In this document: piece after piece, positions 14,718-23,735 of the stretch | How the letters are laid out: each line of letters starts with the position of its first letter | Numbering within the stretch: position 1 is the first letter of the stretch | Assembly (NCBI GenBank): GCA_963831705.1 | Contig: CAWHRE010000010.1 | Location: 2,046,001 to 2,110,000 of the forward strand | Source of the DNA: DASQPR01 sp963831705 | GTDB lineage: Bacteria > Actinomycetota > Actinomycetes > Mycobacteriales > Micromonosporaceae | Length of the DNA stretch: 64,000 bases | Direction: 5' to 3' | Notes under the pieces: generated by a model | Told to the model about the DNA's origin: nothing | The model's input: only the letters and a program-made list of their open reading frames with translations | Database searches by the model: none | Program-made: the position numbers and the translations under genes

Positions 14718-15280
14718 GGCTGTTCGTCGCGGCGTACCCGCCGCCGGAAGCGCTCGATGATCTCGCCTACTGCGTCGATGCCATGCACATCTCGTCCGCA
14801 GGCGTGAACGCTCGGATCTCCGCGAGGCCGCTCTGGCACGTCACGCTCGCGTTCCTCGGCGAGTTGCCGGACGAGCTGACGCCGGAGGCGGAACGCGCGA
14901 TCGACCGAGCCGCACAGAGGCTGGCACCGATCCGGCCCTCGCTGAGTTTCAAAGGCGGCGGCCGCTTTGGTCGTGGCCGGTTCACGCTGCTCTGGGCTGC
15001 GCTCGGCGGTGATGTGCCGGCGCTGGCGCGCGTGGCCGAAGCTGTACGCGGCGAGCTGCGGGCATCCCGGATCCCATACGACATGAAGCGCTTCCAGCCG
15101 CACCTGACCCTCGCCCGGCCCGGCGACCGGCTGTCCGATGCCGCGATCGCCGACGATCTGGCGACGCTCGGCGCGTACGAGGGTCCGCCGTGGACGATCG
15201 ACTCGATCGCACTGGTAGCCAGCTACCTGGGACCGCACCCGCGGCACGAGGTTATCCACAGCGCGCCTGTGGATAACTAG
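14714..15280 (+). CDS. thpR: RNA 2',3'-cyclic phosphodiesterase (2H/LigT family)
   Basis: A 188-residue 2H phosphoesterase. The two HxTx motifs are HVTL (about residue 42) and HLTL (about 131), whose histidines hydrolyse 2',3'-cyclic phosphates. The start MRLFVAAYPP matches the family. GTG 14714 overlaps the stop of the HAD remnant by four bases. The last codons contain two inverted DnaA-box-like 9-mers forming an 11-bp hairpin (15251-15277), immediately followed by a palindromic element. The role in RNA end processing is from family knowledge. Confidence 0.9.
   Translation: MRLFVAAYPPPEALDDLAYCVDAMHISSAGVNARISARPLWHVTLAFLGELPDELTPEAERAIDRAAQRLAPIRPSLSFKGGGRFGRGRFTLLWAALGGDVPALARVAEAVRGELRASRIPYDMKRFQPHLTLARPGDRLSDAAIADDLATLGAYEGPPWTIDSIALVASYLGPHPRHEVIHSAPVDN
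15251..15277. other. inverted pair of DnaA-box-like 9-mers at the 3' end of the LigT gene
   Basis: GTTATCCACAG (15251-15261) and CTGTGGATAAC (15267-15277) are perfect inverted copies with a 5-base spacer. Each holds TTATCCACA or its complement, the textbook DnaA box. The hairpin overlaps the last codons of the phosphodiesterase gene, so it may act only as a terminator; DnaA binding is speculative. Confidence 0.55.
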
Positions 15281-15345
15281 AAGTTGATCCTGGAGTTAGT
15301 GGAGCGAAACGCCGTCGATGCGTCAACTAACTCCAGGATCAACTT
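15281..15345. repeat. dispersed palindromic element, copy 3 (best preserved)
   Basis: Perfect 20-base arms: AAGTTGATCCTGGAGTTAGT (15281-15300) and its exact complement (15326-15345), with a 25-base centre holding ACGCCGTCGATGCGT. It begins directly after the stop of the phosphodiesterase gene and ends 21 bases before the stop of the convergent aldo/keto reductase, so it could terminate both transcripts. Confidence 0.95.
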
Positions 15346-15366
15346 GTCGCTAAGTGCGAGCGCGGG

Positions 15367-16353
15367 CTACCAGGCCCATGCCTCGGGGCCGGGGCCGCCG
15401 TTGCCTACTGGCGGGAACAGCTCATCCAGACGAGCGAGCGTGGGATCGTCTAGCGTGATGGTCAAGGCTTCCTGCGGATTGTCCAGCTGCTCCATCGTGC
15501 GCGGGCCGATGATTGGCGCGGTTACGCCGGGACGCGACAGTAGCCACGCGAGCGCGACGTTCGCCGGGTCGTGGCCGATTTCGGCGCACAGCTTCTCGTA
15601 CGCTTCGATGGTTTCGCGATTCTCGGCCAGGCCGTCCGCCGAGCGTCCGCCGGACGACCGGTTGCCGGTCCCGGCCGCCTGCTTTGCCAGCGCGCCGGAC
15701 AGCAGGCCACCGTGCAGCGGCGACCACGGGATGATGCCGAGGCCGTACTCGATCGCGGCCGGTACGACTTCGAGTTCCACGTACCGGGTCATCAGGTTGT
15801 AGATGCACTGTTCCGAAACGAGCCCAAGAAAGTGACGTGAAGCAGCGAAGCTCTGCGCGCGGGCGATGTGCCAGCCGGCGAAGTTCGACGAGCCGACGTA
15901 GCGCACCTTGCCCTGCGCTACCAGCGTCTCCATCGCCTGCCAGATCTCCTCCCACGGCGTCGTACGGTCGACGTGGTGCATCTGGTAGAGGTCGATGTAA
16001 TCGGTCTGCAGGCGGGCCAACGACTCGTCGCATGCCTTGATGATGTGGCGTGCGGACAGGCCCTGGTCGTTCGGCCAGTCGCTCATCTTGCCGTACACCT
16101 TGGTGGCGAGAACGACCTTGTCGCGACGCCCGTCACCCTGCGCGAACCAGCGACCGACGATCTGCTCGGTAACGCCCTCGCCGGTCTTCCAGCCGTACAC
16201 GTTCGCGGTGTCGTAGAAATTGATGCCGTGCTCCAGCGCGCGATCCATGATCGCGAAGCTGTCGGGCTCGGTCGTGATCGGCCCGAAGTTCATCGTGCCG
16301 AGGCAGAATCGGCTCACCTTAAGGCCGGTGCGGCCAAGATTCGTGTATTCCAT
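15367..16353 (-). CDS. aldo/keto reductase
   Basis: A 328-residue NADPH-dependent (beta/alpha)8 oxidoreductase starting MEYTNLGRTGLKVSRFCLGT. Family marks include the catalytic region NFYDTANVYGWKTGEG (Asp and Tyr, residues ~48-65), the Lys-containing segment VVLATKVYGKMSD, the His-containing YQMHHVD and the cofactor end GPRTMEQLDNPQEAL. I chose ATG 16353; the longer frame adds an unrelated leader. It follows the methyltransferase stop by five bases and is the third gene of the sepH operon. The substrate is unknown. Confidence 0.93.
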   Translation of the reverse strand: MEYTNLGRTGLKVSRFCLGTMNFGPITTEPDSFAIMDRALEHGINFYDTANVYGWKTGEGVTEQIVGRWFAQGDGRRDKVVLATKVYGKMSDWPNDQGLSARHIIKACDESLARLQTDYIDLYQMHHVDRTTPWEEIWQAMETLVAQGKVRYVGSSNFAGWHIARAQSFAASRHFLGLVSEQCIYNLMTRYVELEVVPAAIEYGLGIIPWSPLHGGLLSGALAKQAAGTGNRSSGGRSADGLAENRETIEAYEKLCAEIGHDPANVALAWLLSRPGVTAPIIGPRTMEQLDNPQEALTITLDDPTLARLDELFPPVGNGGPGPEAWAW

Positions 16354-16358
16354 GACCT

Positions 16359-17126
16359 CTAACCTACGTCGGGCGGTAAGGCATGACGAAGATTGGGGTG
16401 CCTTACTCCGATGAACAATCCGCGACCGAAACCCGGCGTGAGGTATTCGACCGTGCATCCGGCTTTCTTGAATGCGGCTTGGTATTGCCGTCGCGTGGAC
16501 AGCCGCAGCCGATGTTCGTCGGTGAAGTGCGTGATGCCTTCATTCGTGCCAACCAGATATTCCATTCGCAGCACGCTGACGTCGCCGTCGAGTCCGGAGT
16601 GCGACATCCGGAAGATCGCGCGCTCGCCCGCCTTCGTGAAGTCGTTGCCGACGTGCCCTACGTCGTACCGGTCCGGGAACAACCACGGTTCGACGATCAA
16701 AACGCCGCCGGGGTCAAGGTGTCCGGCCATCCTCGCGATCGCGTTCCCGAGGTCATCGGCGTAGCCGATGACGGAGAACAGGCAGATCACGCTGTCGTAC
16801 GACCGACCGGTCGCCAGCGTGTCGACGGTGCCGTCCAGAATCGGTACGCCCGGGAGCCGCTGCTCGGCGAGCGCGCGCATCGCGGGGGACGGCTCGACGC
16901 CGGACACGTCGCCGAACCGCCGCCGCAGATAGTGCAGATGGTTGCCGGTACCGCAGCCGACATCGAGCAGTCTGGTCGTATCCGGCTTCCGGGCGAGAAT
17001 TTCATCGATCAGAAGCGCGCTCTCGGCCTCGTAATCCTTGCCACGTCCGGCGTACAGGTCGTCGTAAATGTCGGCGTGCTCAGGACCGTACGCCGTCTCG
17101 TCGTACCGGTCGATCGGCAGCGTCAG
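16359..17126 (-). CDS. class I SAM-dependent methyltransferase, probable CTG start
   Basis: A 255-residue methyltransferase. Motif I LLDVGCGTGNHLHYL (residues ~50-64) lies upstream of the first in-frame GTG (16907), so the gene cannot start there. The frame is open back to the sepH stop, with no ATG, GTG or TTG. A CTG at 17126 overlaps the sepH stop as CTGA, exactly like the ATGA/GTGA couplings elsewhere in the window, and gives the natural-looking start (M)TLPIDRYDETAYGPEHADI. Post-I motifs include SYDSVICLFSVIGYADD and GGVLIVEPWLFPD. The methyl acceptor is unknown. Confidence 0.8.
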   Translation of the reverse strand: MTLPIDRYDETAYGPEHADIYDDLYAGRGKDYEAESALLIDEILARKPDTTRLLDVGCGTGNHLHYLRRRFGDVSGVEPSPAMRALAEQRLPGVPILDGTVDTLATGRSYDSVICLFSVIGYADDLGNAIARMAGHLDPGGVLIVEPWLFPDRYDVGHVGNDFTKAGERAIFRMSHSGLDGDVSVLRMEYLVGTNEGITHFTDEHRLRLSTRRQYQAAFKKAGCTVEYLTPGFGRGLFIGVRHPNLRHALPPDVG

Positions 17127-18151
17127 CTGCTTTCGCGGGCGGCCGGAGCCGAGCCGAACAGGACATCGTCCCAGCTCGGGGCGCGCTTACGAGCCGGCTG
17201 AGCGCCCTCGGCAACGGGCTGCTCGTCGGGCGTGACCGTCCGGCGTGGACGGAGAACCGCGAGCGAGGGCACCGCCGGAACCTCCATCGGAGCATCCGGG
17301 TCGGCGTCGAACGCGGAACCGCGAGCGCGCACCACCGGTCGCGTCTTGTCAGCTTCCAACGGGCGTTCCAGGCTGGCCAGCAACGCATCCCGGCCGGCCC
17401 GGACCGGATCGGGGCCGAGCCCACGACCGGGACGTGTTTCGCGCCGCGCGGTGTCCGGCGACGGCCGCATCGGCTCGTGGCCGCTGCGCGTCGGGTCCAT
17501 CCGGGACAGATCGCCACGACTCGAGTCGCCGCGGGTCGGGGCACCGATCGTGCGGTTCGTGTCGACCGGTGCGACCGGAGCCGGCGCGCACAGGTATTGC
17601 GACATGTCATCGTGCGGCGTGACCAGCTGACGAGCCTTGTCGAGCTCCCACATTGCCTGGGCGGTGGCCTTGCCGCTCGGCCACGTCGCGACGATGCGCC
17701 ACGTGCCGTCGTCACGCCGGTACGCGTCCCAGGAGATCTTCTCGGCGTCGACACCGTGCTGGGACAGGCGAGCGTCCACGACCTGCGCAAGCGTCGCGTT
17801 CTTTTCCTGGCCCTTGAGCTTCGTCCGGCGGGCGTGCTGCGCCAGCATGGCGCGCTCCTGCAGCACCGGGCCCGCGTAGCGGAGAACCCGATCGACCGGT
17901 ACGCCGGCGACGCGCGCGACCTCGTCGGCGGAGTCACCCGCCCGGATCCGTGCCTGGATGTCGCGGGGCGACAGCACGCTGTCCGGGTCGACCGCCGTGA
18001 TCAGCGACGGGTTCGTGGTCGAACCCTTCTCGGCGCGCAAAGCGAGCGTGACGCGCTCGTCTATGGGCAGCGTCAGAAGCCGACCGACCTCGTCGGCGAG
18101 CACTGCCGCCTGGCCGTCCTCGGAAAGAGCGACGAAGCGTACTGGCCGCAT
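17123..18151 (-). CDS. sepH: septation protein SepH (DUF3071)
   Basis: A 342-residue protein. Residues 1-~170 are the conserved DUF3071 region: MRPVRFVALSEDGQAAVLAD, SPRDIQARIRAGDSADEVAR (helix-turn-helix-like) and WDAYRRDDGTWRIVATW. The remaining ~170 residues are Arg/Pro-rich and probably disordered, ending in a short conserved tract (RAPSWDDVLFGS). In Streptomyces and mycobacteria SepH binds FtsZ and helps Z-ring assembly. Neighbouring serC matches the Rv0883c-Rv0884c order. It leads the overlapping operon sepH-methyltransferase-aldo/keto reductase. Confidence 0.9.
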   Translation of the reverse strand: MRPVRFVALSEDGQAAVLADEVGRLLTLPIDERVTLALRAEKGSTTNPSLITAVDPDSVLSPRDIQARIRAGDSADEVARVAGVPVDRVLRYAGPVLQERAMLAQHARRTKLKGQEKNATLAQVVDARLSQHGVDAEKISWDAYRRDDGTWRIVATWPSGKATAQAMWELDKARQLVTPHDDMSQYLCAPAPVAPVDTNRTIGAPTRGDSSRGDLSRMDPTRSGHEPMRPSPDTARRETRPGRGLGPDPVRAGRDALLASLERPLEADKTRPVVRARGSAFDADPDAPMEVPAVPSLAVLRPRRTVTPDEQPVAEGAQPARKRAPSWDDVLFGSAPAARESS

Positions 18152-18219
18152 CGCACACCTCCGTCCGCGTTAGACCTGCCGTGAAAGTCCACGGTACGCG
18201 CTGCGCGCGCCTCGCGCAG

Positions 18220-19344
18220 TTACGAAACGCCGACCGAATGCTTGATCACATAGTCAATGCAGGTCGTGAGCTTTTCAATATCCGATGTATCCACGGCGGG
18301 ATACATCGCAATGCGTAGCTGATTGCGTCCGAGTCGACGGTACGGCTCGGTGTCCACGATTCCGTTGGCCCGGAGCGTCTTTGCAATCGCCGATGCATCG
18401 ATCTCCGGAACGAAGTCGATCGTACCGACGACGTTCGAACGGATCGAGGGATCGGCCACGAATGGCATGGCGACCGGCGACTTTTCGGCCCAGTCGTACA
18501 GGACGGCCGCGCTCGCCGCCGTACGCTTCGTCGCCCAGGCGAGGCCGCCGTGGGAGTTCATCCAGTCGGTCTGCTCGGCGGCGAGGAACACCGTGGCCAG
18601 CGCCGGCGTGTTGTAGGTCTGCTCGAGGCGCGCGTTCTCGATCGCGGTCATCAGATCGAGCGTGGCCGGGATGAATCGGCCGCTCGCCTTGATTTCGGCG
18701 GCTCGCTCGAGCGCTGCCGGGGACATCGCAGCGAGCCAAAGGCCGCCCTCGGATGCGAAGCCCTTCTGCGGCGCGAAGTAGTAGACGTCGGTCTCGCGCA
18801 GGTCGATGTCGAGGCCGCCGGCGGCGGATGTCGCATCCGTCAACATCAGCGCATCACCGCTGGTACCGACGCGTTTCACCGGCACCGCGACGCCGGTCGA
18901 CGTCTCGTTTTGCGGGCTGCCGTATGTGTCGATGCCGTCCTCTAAGACCAGGTATGCGGCCTGACCGGCTGGAGCATCGTGGACGGTCGGCGCGAAAAGG
19001 AACGGCGCGTCCGACACCGCGGTCGCGAACTTCGCGCCGAACTCGCCGAACGTGGCGATCTGGGCGCGGTCCCGGATCAGGCTGAACGTCGCGATGTCCC
19101 AGAACGTCGTGGCGCCACCGAGACCGAGGATGATCTCGTACCCGTCCGGCAGTCCGAACAAATCGGCGATCCCGGTACGCAACCGGGCCACCTGGTTGCG
19201 GACGGTGGCCTGCCGGTGGGACGTGCCGAGGTAGCTCGTGCCGGTTGCCGCGAGCGCGTTCAGCGCTTCGATGCGGACCTTGCTCGGTCCGGAGCCGAAC
19301 CTGCCGTCGACCGGCCGAAGCTCGGCCGGGATCTCGAGAACCAT
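18220..19344 (-). CDS. serC: phosphoserine aminotransferase
   Basis: A 374-residue PLP-dependent enzyme of serine (and pyridoxal phosphate) synthesis, of the mycobacterial type. Features are FGSGPSKVR near the N-terminus, LGLGGATTFWDIATF (cofactor binding) and YYFAPQKGFASEGGLW with the Schiff-base Lys near residue 191. I chose ATG 19344 (MVLEIPAELRPVDG); the frame extends 20 codons upstream but those cross a hairpin (19365-19391). It lies downstream of citrate synthase on the same strand, separated by that hairpin. Confidence 0.94.
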   Translation of the reverse strand: MVLEIPAELRPVDGRFGSGPSKVRIEALNALAATGTSYLGTSHRQATVRNQVARLRTGIADLFGLPDGYEIILGLGGATTFWDIATFSLIRDRAQIATFGEFGAKFATAVSDAPFLFAPTVHDAPAGQAAYLVLEDGIDTYGSPQNETSTGVAVPVKRVGTSGDALMLTDATSAAGGLDIDLRETDVYYFAPQKGFASEGGLWLAAMSPAALERAAEIKASGRFIPATLDLMTAIENARLEQTYNTPALATVFLAAEQTDWMNSHGGLAWATKRTAASAAVLYDWAEKSPVAMPFVADPSIRSNVVGTIDFVPEIDASAIAKTLRANGIVDTEPYRRLGRNQLRIAMYPAVDTSDIEKLTTCIDYVIKHSVGVS

Positions 19345-19364
19345 GGCCCCAATGTAACGGCGAA

Positions 19365-19391
19365 GGTCCCCAGGCAAATTGCCTGGGGACC
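19365..19391 (-). terminator. perfect hairpin between citrate synthase and serC
   Basis: GGTCCCCAGGC and GCCTGGGGACC form an 11-bp perfect stem with loop AAATT. It lies 52 bases past the citrate synthase stop and 21 before the serC start, so it may terminate the former or attenuate read-through. No U-tract follows. Confidence 0.6.
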
Positions 19392-19442
19392 CTGTTCTCA
19401 CCACAAGAACGCGATGGAGAGTGCCATCGCCCTATTAACGAA

Positions 19443-20543
19443 TCAGTGCTGGATCAGTTCCCAGCCCTCGACATCGCTCGGCTTGCGCGGAGCCGGACCG
19501 ACGTAGATCGCGGCCGGGCGGACGAGGCGGCCGAGCTTCTTCTGCTCAAGAACGTGCGCGCTCCAACCGGCGACCCGAGCGCACGTGAACATCGACGTGA
19601 ACATGTGCGACGGGACCTCGGCGAAGTCCAGGACGACAGCCGACCAGAACTCCACGTTCGTCTCGAGAACGCGGTCCGGCTTGCGCTCGCGCAGCGCGGC
19701 GAGGGCCGCCTTCTCCAGCGCGTCCGCGACCTCGTAGCGTGGCGCGCCCAGTTCCTTCGCGGTCCGGCGAAGGACGCGAGCGCGGGGGTCCTCGGCGCGG
19801 TAGACGCGGTGGCCGAAGCCCATCAGGCGGTCGCCCCGGTCCAGCAGATCCCGTACGTACTGGTCCGCGTTTCCGGACTTCTCAACTTCCTCGATCATGT
19901 GCAGTACGCGCGACGGCGCACCACCGTGCAGCGGGCCGGACAGCGCGCCGATGCCGGAGGAGATGCAGGCGGCCACGTCGGCACCGGTCGAGGCGACGAT
20001 CCGGCTGGTGAACGTGGACGCGTTCATGCCGTGCTCGGCGGCCGACATGAAGTAGGCGTCGACCGCTTTGACGTGCCGCGGGTCCGGCTCGCCGCGCCAG
20101 CGCTTCATGAACCGCTCGACGATTGTCTGTGCCTTGTCGATCTCTTTCTGCGGAATGGCCGGCAGACCGAGACCGCGTGCGCTCTGCGCGACGAACGACA
20201 GCGCCGTGACGCTGACCCGGGCCAGGTCGTCGCGGGCCTGTTCGTCCGAGATGTCCAGCAGCTGGCCAAGGCCCCAGTACGGCGCGAGCATCGCGACCGC
20301 GGACTGAACGTCGACCCGGATGTCGCCCGAGTGCACCGGCACCGGGAATGGCTCGGCCGGCGGCAGGCCGGGGCCGAACTTGCCGTCGACCAGCAGAGCC
20401 CACACGTTGCCGAAGGACACGTTGCCGATCAGGTCTTCGATGTTGACACCGCGGTACCGCAGCGCGCCGCCGTCCTTGTCGGGCTCGGCGATGCTCGACT
20501 CGAAGGCGACGACACCCTCGAGGCCAGGCTTGAAATCGGACAT
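19443..20543 (-). CDS. citA: citrate synthase (short type)
   Basis: A 366-residue protein. The start MSDFKPGLEGVVAFESSIAE, RYRGVNIEDLIGNVSFGNVW, the catalytic segments AAEHGMNASTFTSRIVAST and GFGHRVYRAEDPRARVL (two His) and the end YVGPAPRKPSDVEGW identify it as citrate synthase, condensing acetyl-CoA with oxaloacetate. The length and position beside serC recall M. tuberculosis citA (Rv0889c). A related 2-methylcitrate synthase activity cannot be excluded. It is divergent from pdxH across a ~220-base region. Confidence 0.93.
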   Translation of the reverse strand: MSDFKPGLEGVVAFESSIAEPDKDGGALRYRGVNIEDLIGNVSFGNVWALLVDGKFGPGLPPAEPFPVPVHSGDIRVDVQSAVAMLAPYWGLGQLLDISDEQARDDLARVSVTALSFVAQSARGLGLPAIPQKEIDKAQTIVERFMKRWRGEPDPRHVKAVDAYFMSAAEHGMNASTFTSRIVASTGADVAACISSGIGALSGPLHGGAPSRVLHMIEEVEKSGNADQYVRDLLDRGDRLMGFGHRVYRAEDPRARVLRRTAKELGAPRYEVADALEKAALAALRERKPDRVLETNVEFWSAVVLDFAEVPSHMFTSMFTCARVAGWSAHVLEQKKLGRLVRPAAIYVGPAPRKPSDVEGWELIQH

Positions 20544-20764
20544 CTGGCGTCTCCTGGACTGTGAACTCGTAGGACGGGGCGGCCCCGTGGCAAAAACCTA
20601 ACGACCCGTCAGTAGTAAGTCTGTCGCTGTCATCTTGCCCTCTGGCCAGGCCAGGTGCGAGCGGGACGGCATGTGCTGCAGGCGACATATTTTCCGACAC
20701 ATGGGAAGTGTGTTCCAAACAACATTGATTCGCGCACGTCAGGGCGCCGGTGTTGGATGGAAAC

Positions 20765-21442
20765 GTGACGCCGACCACACCACCGGATCCCGAGCTCGAT
20801 CTGGCCGCTATGCGACGCCCGTACCACGCCGATGACCAGGGAGTTCGCGAGGAGACGCTCGCCGACGACTGGCTCGTCCAATTTGAGGCGTGGTTGGCCG
20901 AGGCCACCGCCGCCGGCCTGCCGGAACCGAACGCGATGACGGTCGCGACCGCCGATGAGGCCGGCCACCCCAGCGCCCGTACGGTGCTGCTGAAGCATGT
21001 CGACCGGGACGGTTTCACGTTCTACACCAACTACATGTCCCGTAAGGGCAGTGAGCTGGCGGCGAACCCGTACGCGAGCCTGGTCTTCGGATGGTTCGCG
21101 ATCGCCCGGCAGGTGATCGTGACCGGGCCAGTCGAACGGGTCGATCGCGCGACGACGGATGCGTACTTCGCATCGCGACCGCGCGAGTCGCAGCTCGGTG
21201 CGTGGGCAAGCCCACAGTCGCAGGTCGTGGATTCTCGTGCGACGCTCGACCGGATGCTCGCCGAGACCGAGGCGCGGTTCGCCGACGTCGAGCACATTCC
21301 GGCACCTCCGCACTGGGGCGGCCTTCGGGTACGCCCGTACACGGTCGAGTTCTGGCACGGGCGCGTCGGTCGGCTGCATGACCGCCTCCGCTATCGCCGG
21401 ATGGCGGACGACGACTGGATCATCGAGAGGTTGGGCCCGTGA
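20765..21442 (+). CDS. pdxH: pyridoxamine 5'-phosphate oxidase
   Basis: A 225-residue FMN enzyme oxidising PNP/PMP to PLP. Family segments are MRRPYHADDQGVREE, ARTVLLKHVDRDGFTFYTNY, SRKGSELAANPYASLVFGW, RPRESQLGAWASPQS and the end FWHGRVGRLHDRLRYRR. GTG 20765 (with GGATGG upstream) is preferred; GTG 20750 would add five residues. Its stop overlaps the next gene's GTG by four bases. PLP made here is the cofactor of nearby serC, a natural functional link. The ~220-base divergent region upstream probably holds its promoter. Confidence 0.93.
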   Translation: MTPTTPPDPELDLAAMRRPYHADDQGVREETLADDWLVQFEAWLAEATAAGLPEPNAMTVATADEAGHPSARTVLLKHVDRDGFTFYTNYMSRKGSELAANPYASLVFGWFAIARQVIVTGPVERVDRATTDAYFASRPRESQLGAWASPQSQVVDSRATLDRMLAETEARFADVEHIPAPPHWGGLRVRPYTVEFWHGRVGRLHDRLRYRRMADDDWIIERLGP

Positions 21443-22746
21443 CGAGCGTGGAGGAGGGCGAGCTCGAATCGGGGCCGCCACCGGTCGAACAACTGCCCAA
21501 GGAGCAGACCGGCTGGAAGCGGTACGCGATCGATGCCCGCCCGTTGCGCCACCCGGCGTACCGGCGGATGTTCATCGGCTCGGCGACCTCGTTCTTCGGC
21601 GCGATGTTCACCGCCGTCGCGGTACCGGTGCAGATCTACGCCATGACGCATTCGTCACTCTGGGTCGGGCTGGTTAGCGTCGCCGGGCTCGTACCTCTAT
21701 TGGTGTTCGCTCTGTGGGGCGGCGCGTTGGCCGACGTGCTCGACCGGCGCAAGCTGCTGCTGGCATCGTCGACCTTGATGTGGCTGATGACGCTCGCGCT
21801 GCTCGCGCAGTCCGCATTGAACCTCAACAACCGATGGCTGCTGCTCGTGCTCGTGGCCGTTCAGTCCGGCGCGGTCGCGGTCAGCATGCCGACCCGATCG
21901 GCGATCGTGCCGCGGATCGTGCCGAAGTCGGAGATCGCCCAGGCGAATACGCTCAACTTCACGATGTCCAATGCCGCCCAGGTCCTCGGACCGTTGGTGG
22001 CTGGCGTGGTAATTGCGAACTACCACGTGACCTGGGCATATGCGGTCGACGCGCTGACGTTTACGGTCGCGTTGTGGGCGGCGTTGCGCCTGCCTCCGAT
22101 GCCACCGATCGAGCGTTCTGCGGCCAAGCGCGGTGGCGGCTGGGCGGATGTGATGTTCGGCCTGAAGTACCTGGCCACCACGCCGGTCCTGCTGCTTTCG
22201 TTCGCGGTCGACATTGTCGCGATGGTGCTGGCGAACCCGCGAGCGCTGTTCCCGGCGGCGGCGGCCGACACGTTCGGCGCGGGTTCCATCGCGTGGCTCT
22301 ACAGTGCGGTGGCAATCGGCTCGGTCGTGGCCGGCCTGTCGTCGGGCTGGATTGCCCGGGTCAGGATGCAGGGCCGTGCGCTGATCCTTGCCGTGATCGG
22401 CTGGGGTATCGCGATCGCGCTGTCCGGGCTTACCCACCAATTGTGGCTGGTCGTTGTACTGCTCGCGATCGGCGGTGCGGCCGACCTGGTCAGTGCGGTC
22501 TACCGGCAAACGATGCTGCTGACATACACGTCGGACGATCTCCGTGGCCGCATGCAAGGCGTGTTCACGGCGGTCGTCGCCGGCGGCCCTCGCCTCGGTG
22601 ATCTCCGTGCCGGTTTGATGGCCGGCTTCACGAGCGTCCCGATCGCGTGGGTCGGCGGTGGCGTAGCCTGCGTGATCGCCGCGATCGTGATCGGGGTGGC
22701 GTTCCCGGCGCTCGCCCGGTACCGCGCACCCGACGCCGCGGTGTAA
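21439..22746 (+). CDS. MFS transporter (MFS_3)
   Basis: A 435-residue protein with about twelve helices. It carries the loop signature WGGALADVLDRRKLLLA after helix 2 and VSMPTRSAIVPRIVPKSEIA between helices 4 and 5, the same subfamily as the MFS gene at 12.4 kb. The first 30 residues are polar and cytoplasmic. It overlaps pdxH (GTGA) and so is translationally coupled to it. The substrate is unknown; a B6-related or drug substrate would be speculation. Confidence 0.87.
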   Translation: MTSVEEGELESGPPPVEQLPKEQTGWKRYAIDARPLRHPAYRRMFIGSATSFFGAMFTAVAVPVQIYAMTHSSLWVGLVSVAGLVPLLVFALWGGALADVLDRRKLLLASSTLMWLMTLALLAQSALNLNNRWLLLVLVAVQSGAVAVSMPTRSAIVPRIVPKSEIAQANTLNFTMSNAAQVLGPLVAGVVIANYHVTWAYAVDALTFTVALWAALRLPPMPPIERSAAKRGGGWADVMFGLKYLATTPVLLLSFAVDIVAMVLANPRALFPAAAADTFGAGSIAWLYSAVAIGSVVAGLSSGWIARVRMQGRALILAVIGWGIAIALSGLTHQLWLVVVLLAIGGAADLVSAVYRQTMLLTYTSDDLRGRMQGVFTAVVAGGPRLGDLRAGLMAGFTSVPIAWVGGGVACVIAAIVIGVAFPALARYRAPDAAV

Positions 22747-22793
22747 CCCGTACGAAACTGGCGGTACGAGCGCCGGAGTCCTAAGGTCGGTCC

Positions 22794-23714
22794 ATGCGTG
22801 AGATCCACTCGCCCTCGGGCCTTGCATGGGAGATCGTCTCCGGCGATCACCGCGCCGTCATTGTCGAGGTCGGAGGCGGGCTGCGCACCTATGCGCTCGC
22901 CGGTGCTCCGGTCGTCGACGGGTACGCCGACGACGAGATCTGCCCCGGCGGCGCCGGCCAGGTGCTCCAGCCGTGGCCGAATCGCATCCGTGACGGCAAG
23001 TACACGTTCAACGGCGTCGCGGAACAGCTCGGGCTCACCGAACCGGCGTTGCACAACGCGATACACGGCCTGACCAAGTGGCTGCCGTGGCGAGCGATCG
23101 ACGTAGCGCCCGATCGGGTGACGCTCGCGTGCGACTTGACCGCGCAGCCGGGCTACCCCTGGCCACTGCATCTGGAGACGGTGTGGTCGGTCAGCGACGA
23201 CGGTCTGCGGGTCGACCACACGGCCACGAACGTCGGCGGCGCGCCGTGCCCGTTCGGCCTCGGCACCCACCCGTACCTGCACATTGACGGCGTTGCGGTG
23301 GACGACCTGAGGCTCACGCTGCCGGCCCACAGCCGCCTGTTGGTCGACGGCCGCATGCTCCCGATGGGTGAGGCGAAGGTGACCGGTGGCCCGTTCGATT
23401 TCACCGAGCCGCGTCGGATCGGTGATGCGCACCTCGACACCGCGTTCGGGGACATTCATCGGAACCCCGATGGCGGCTGGACCGCGCGCCTGGAGACCGC
23501 GGACGGTGACCGAGTTCGGGAGCTATGGGCCGATGCCGCGTTCGGTTGGCTGCAGGTCTATACCGGCGACACGCTGCCGGTCGAGCGGAATCGCCGGTCG
23601 GTCGCGATCGAGCCGATGACCTGCCCGCCGGACGCGTTCCGCTCCGGCCGTGATGTCATCACGCTCGAACCGGGCGCGACGTGGACCGGAAGCTGGGGCA
23701 TCCGCGCGTCTTAA
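22794..23714 (+). CDS. aldose 1-epimerase family protein
   Basis: A 306-residue beta-sandwich sugar epimerase. Diagnostic segments are GAGQVLQPWPNRIRDGKYTF, LHNAIHGLTKWLPWRA (catalytic His) , FGLGTHPYLHID and a C-terminal FGWLQVYTGDTLPVERNRRSVAIEP-type region (Glu base). It probably interconverts alpha and beta anomers of hexoses such as galactose or glucose. It stands alone between an MFS gene (47-base gap) and a nitroreductase (21-base gap) on the same strand. Confidence 0.9.
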   Translation: MREIHSPSGLAWEIVSGDHRAVIVEVGGGLRTYALAGAPVVDGYADDEICPGGAGQVLQPWPNRIRDGKYTFNGVAEQLGLTEPALHNAIHGLTKWLPWRAIDVAPDRVTLACDLTAQPGYPWPLHLETVWSVSDDGLRVDHTATNVGGAPCPFGLGTHPYLHIDGVAVDDLRLTLPAHSRLLVDGRMLPMGEAKVTGGPFDFTEPRRIGDAHLDTAFGDIHRNPDGGWTARLETADGDRVRELWADAAFGWLQVYTGDTLPVERNRRSVAIEPMTCPPDAFRSGRDVITLEPGATWTGSWGIRAS

Positions 23715-23735
23715 GCTTCGTAAAGGGGAGTCCTC

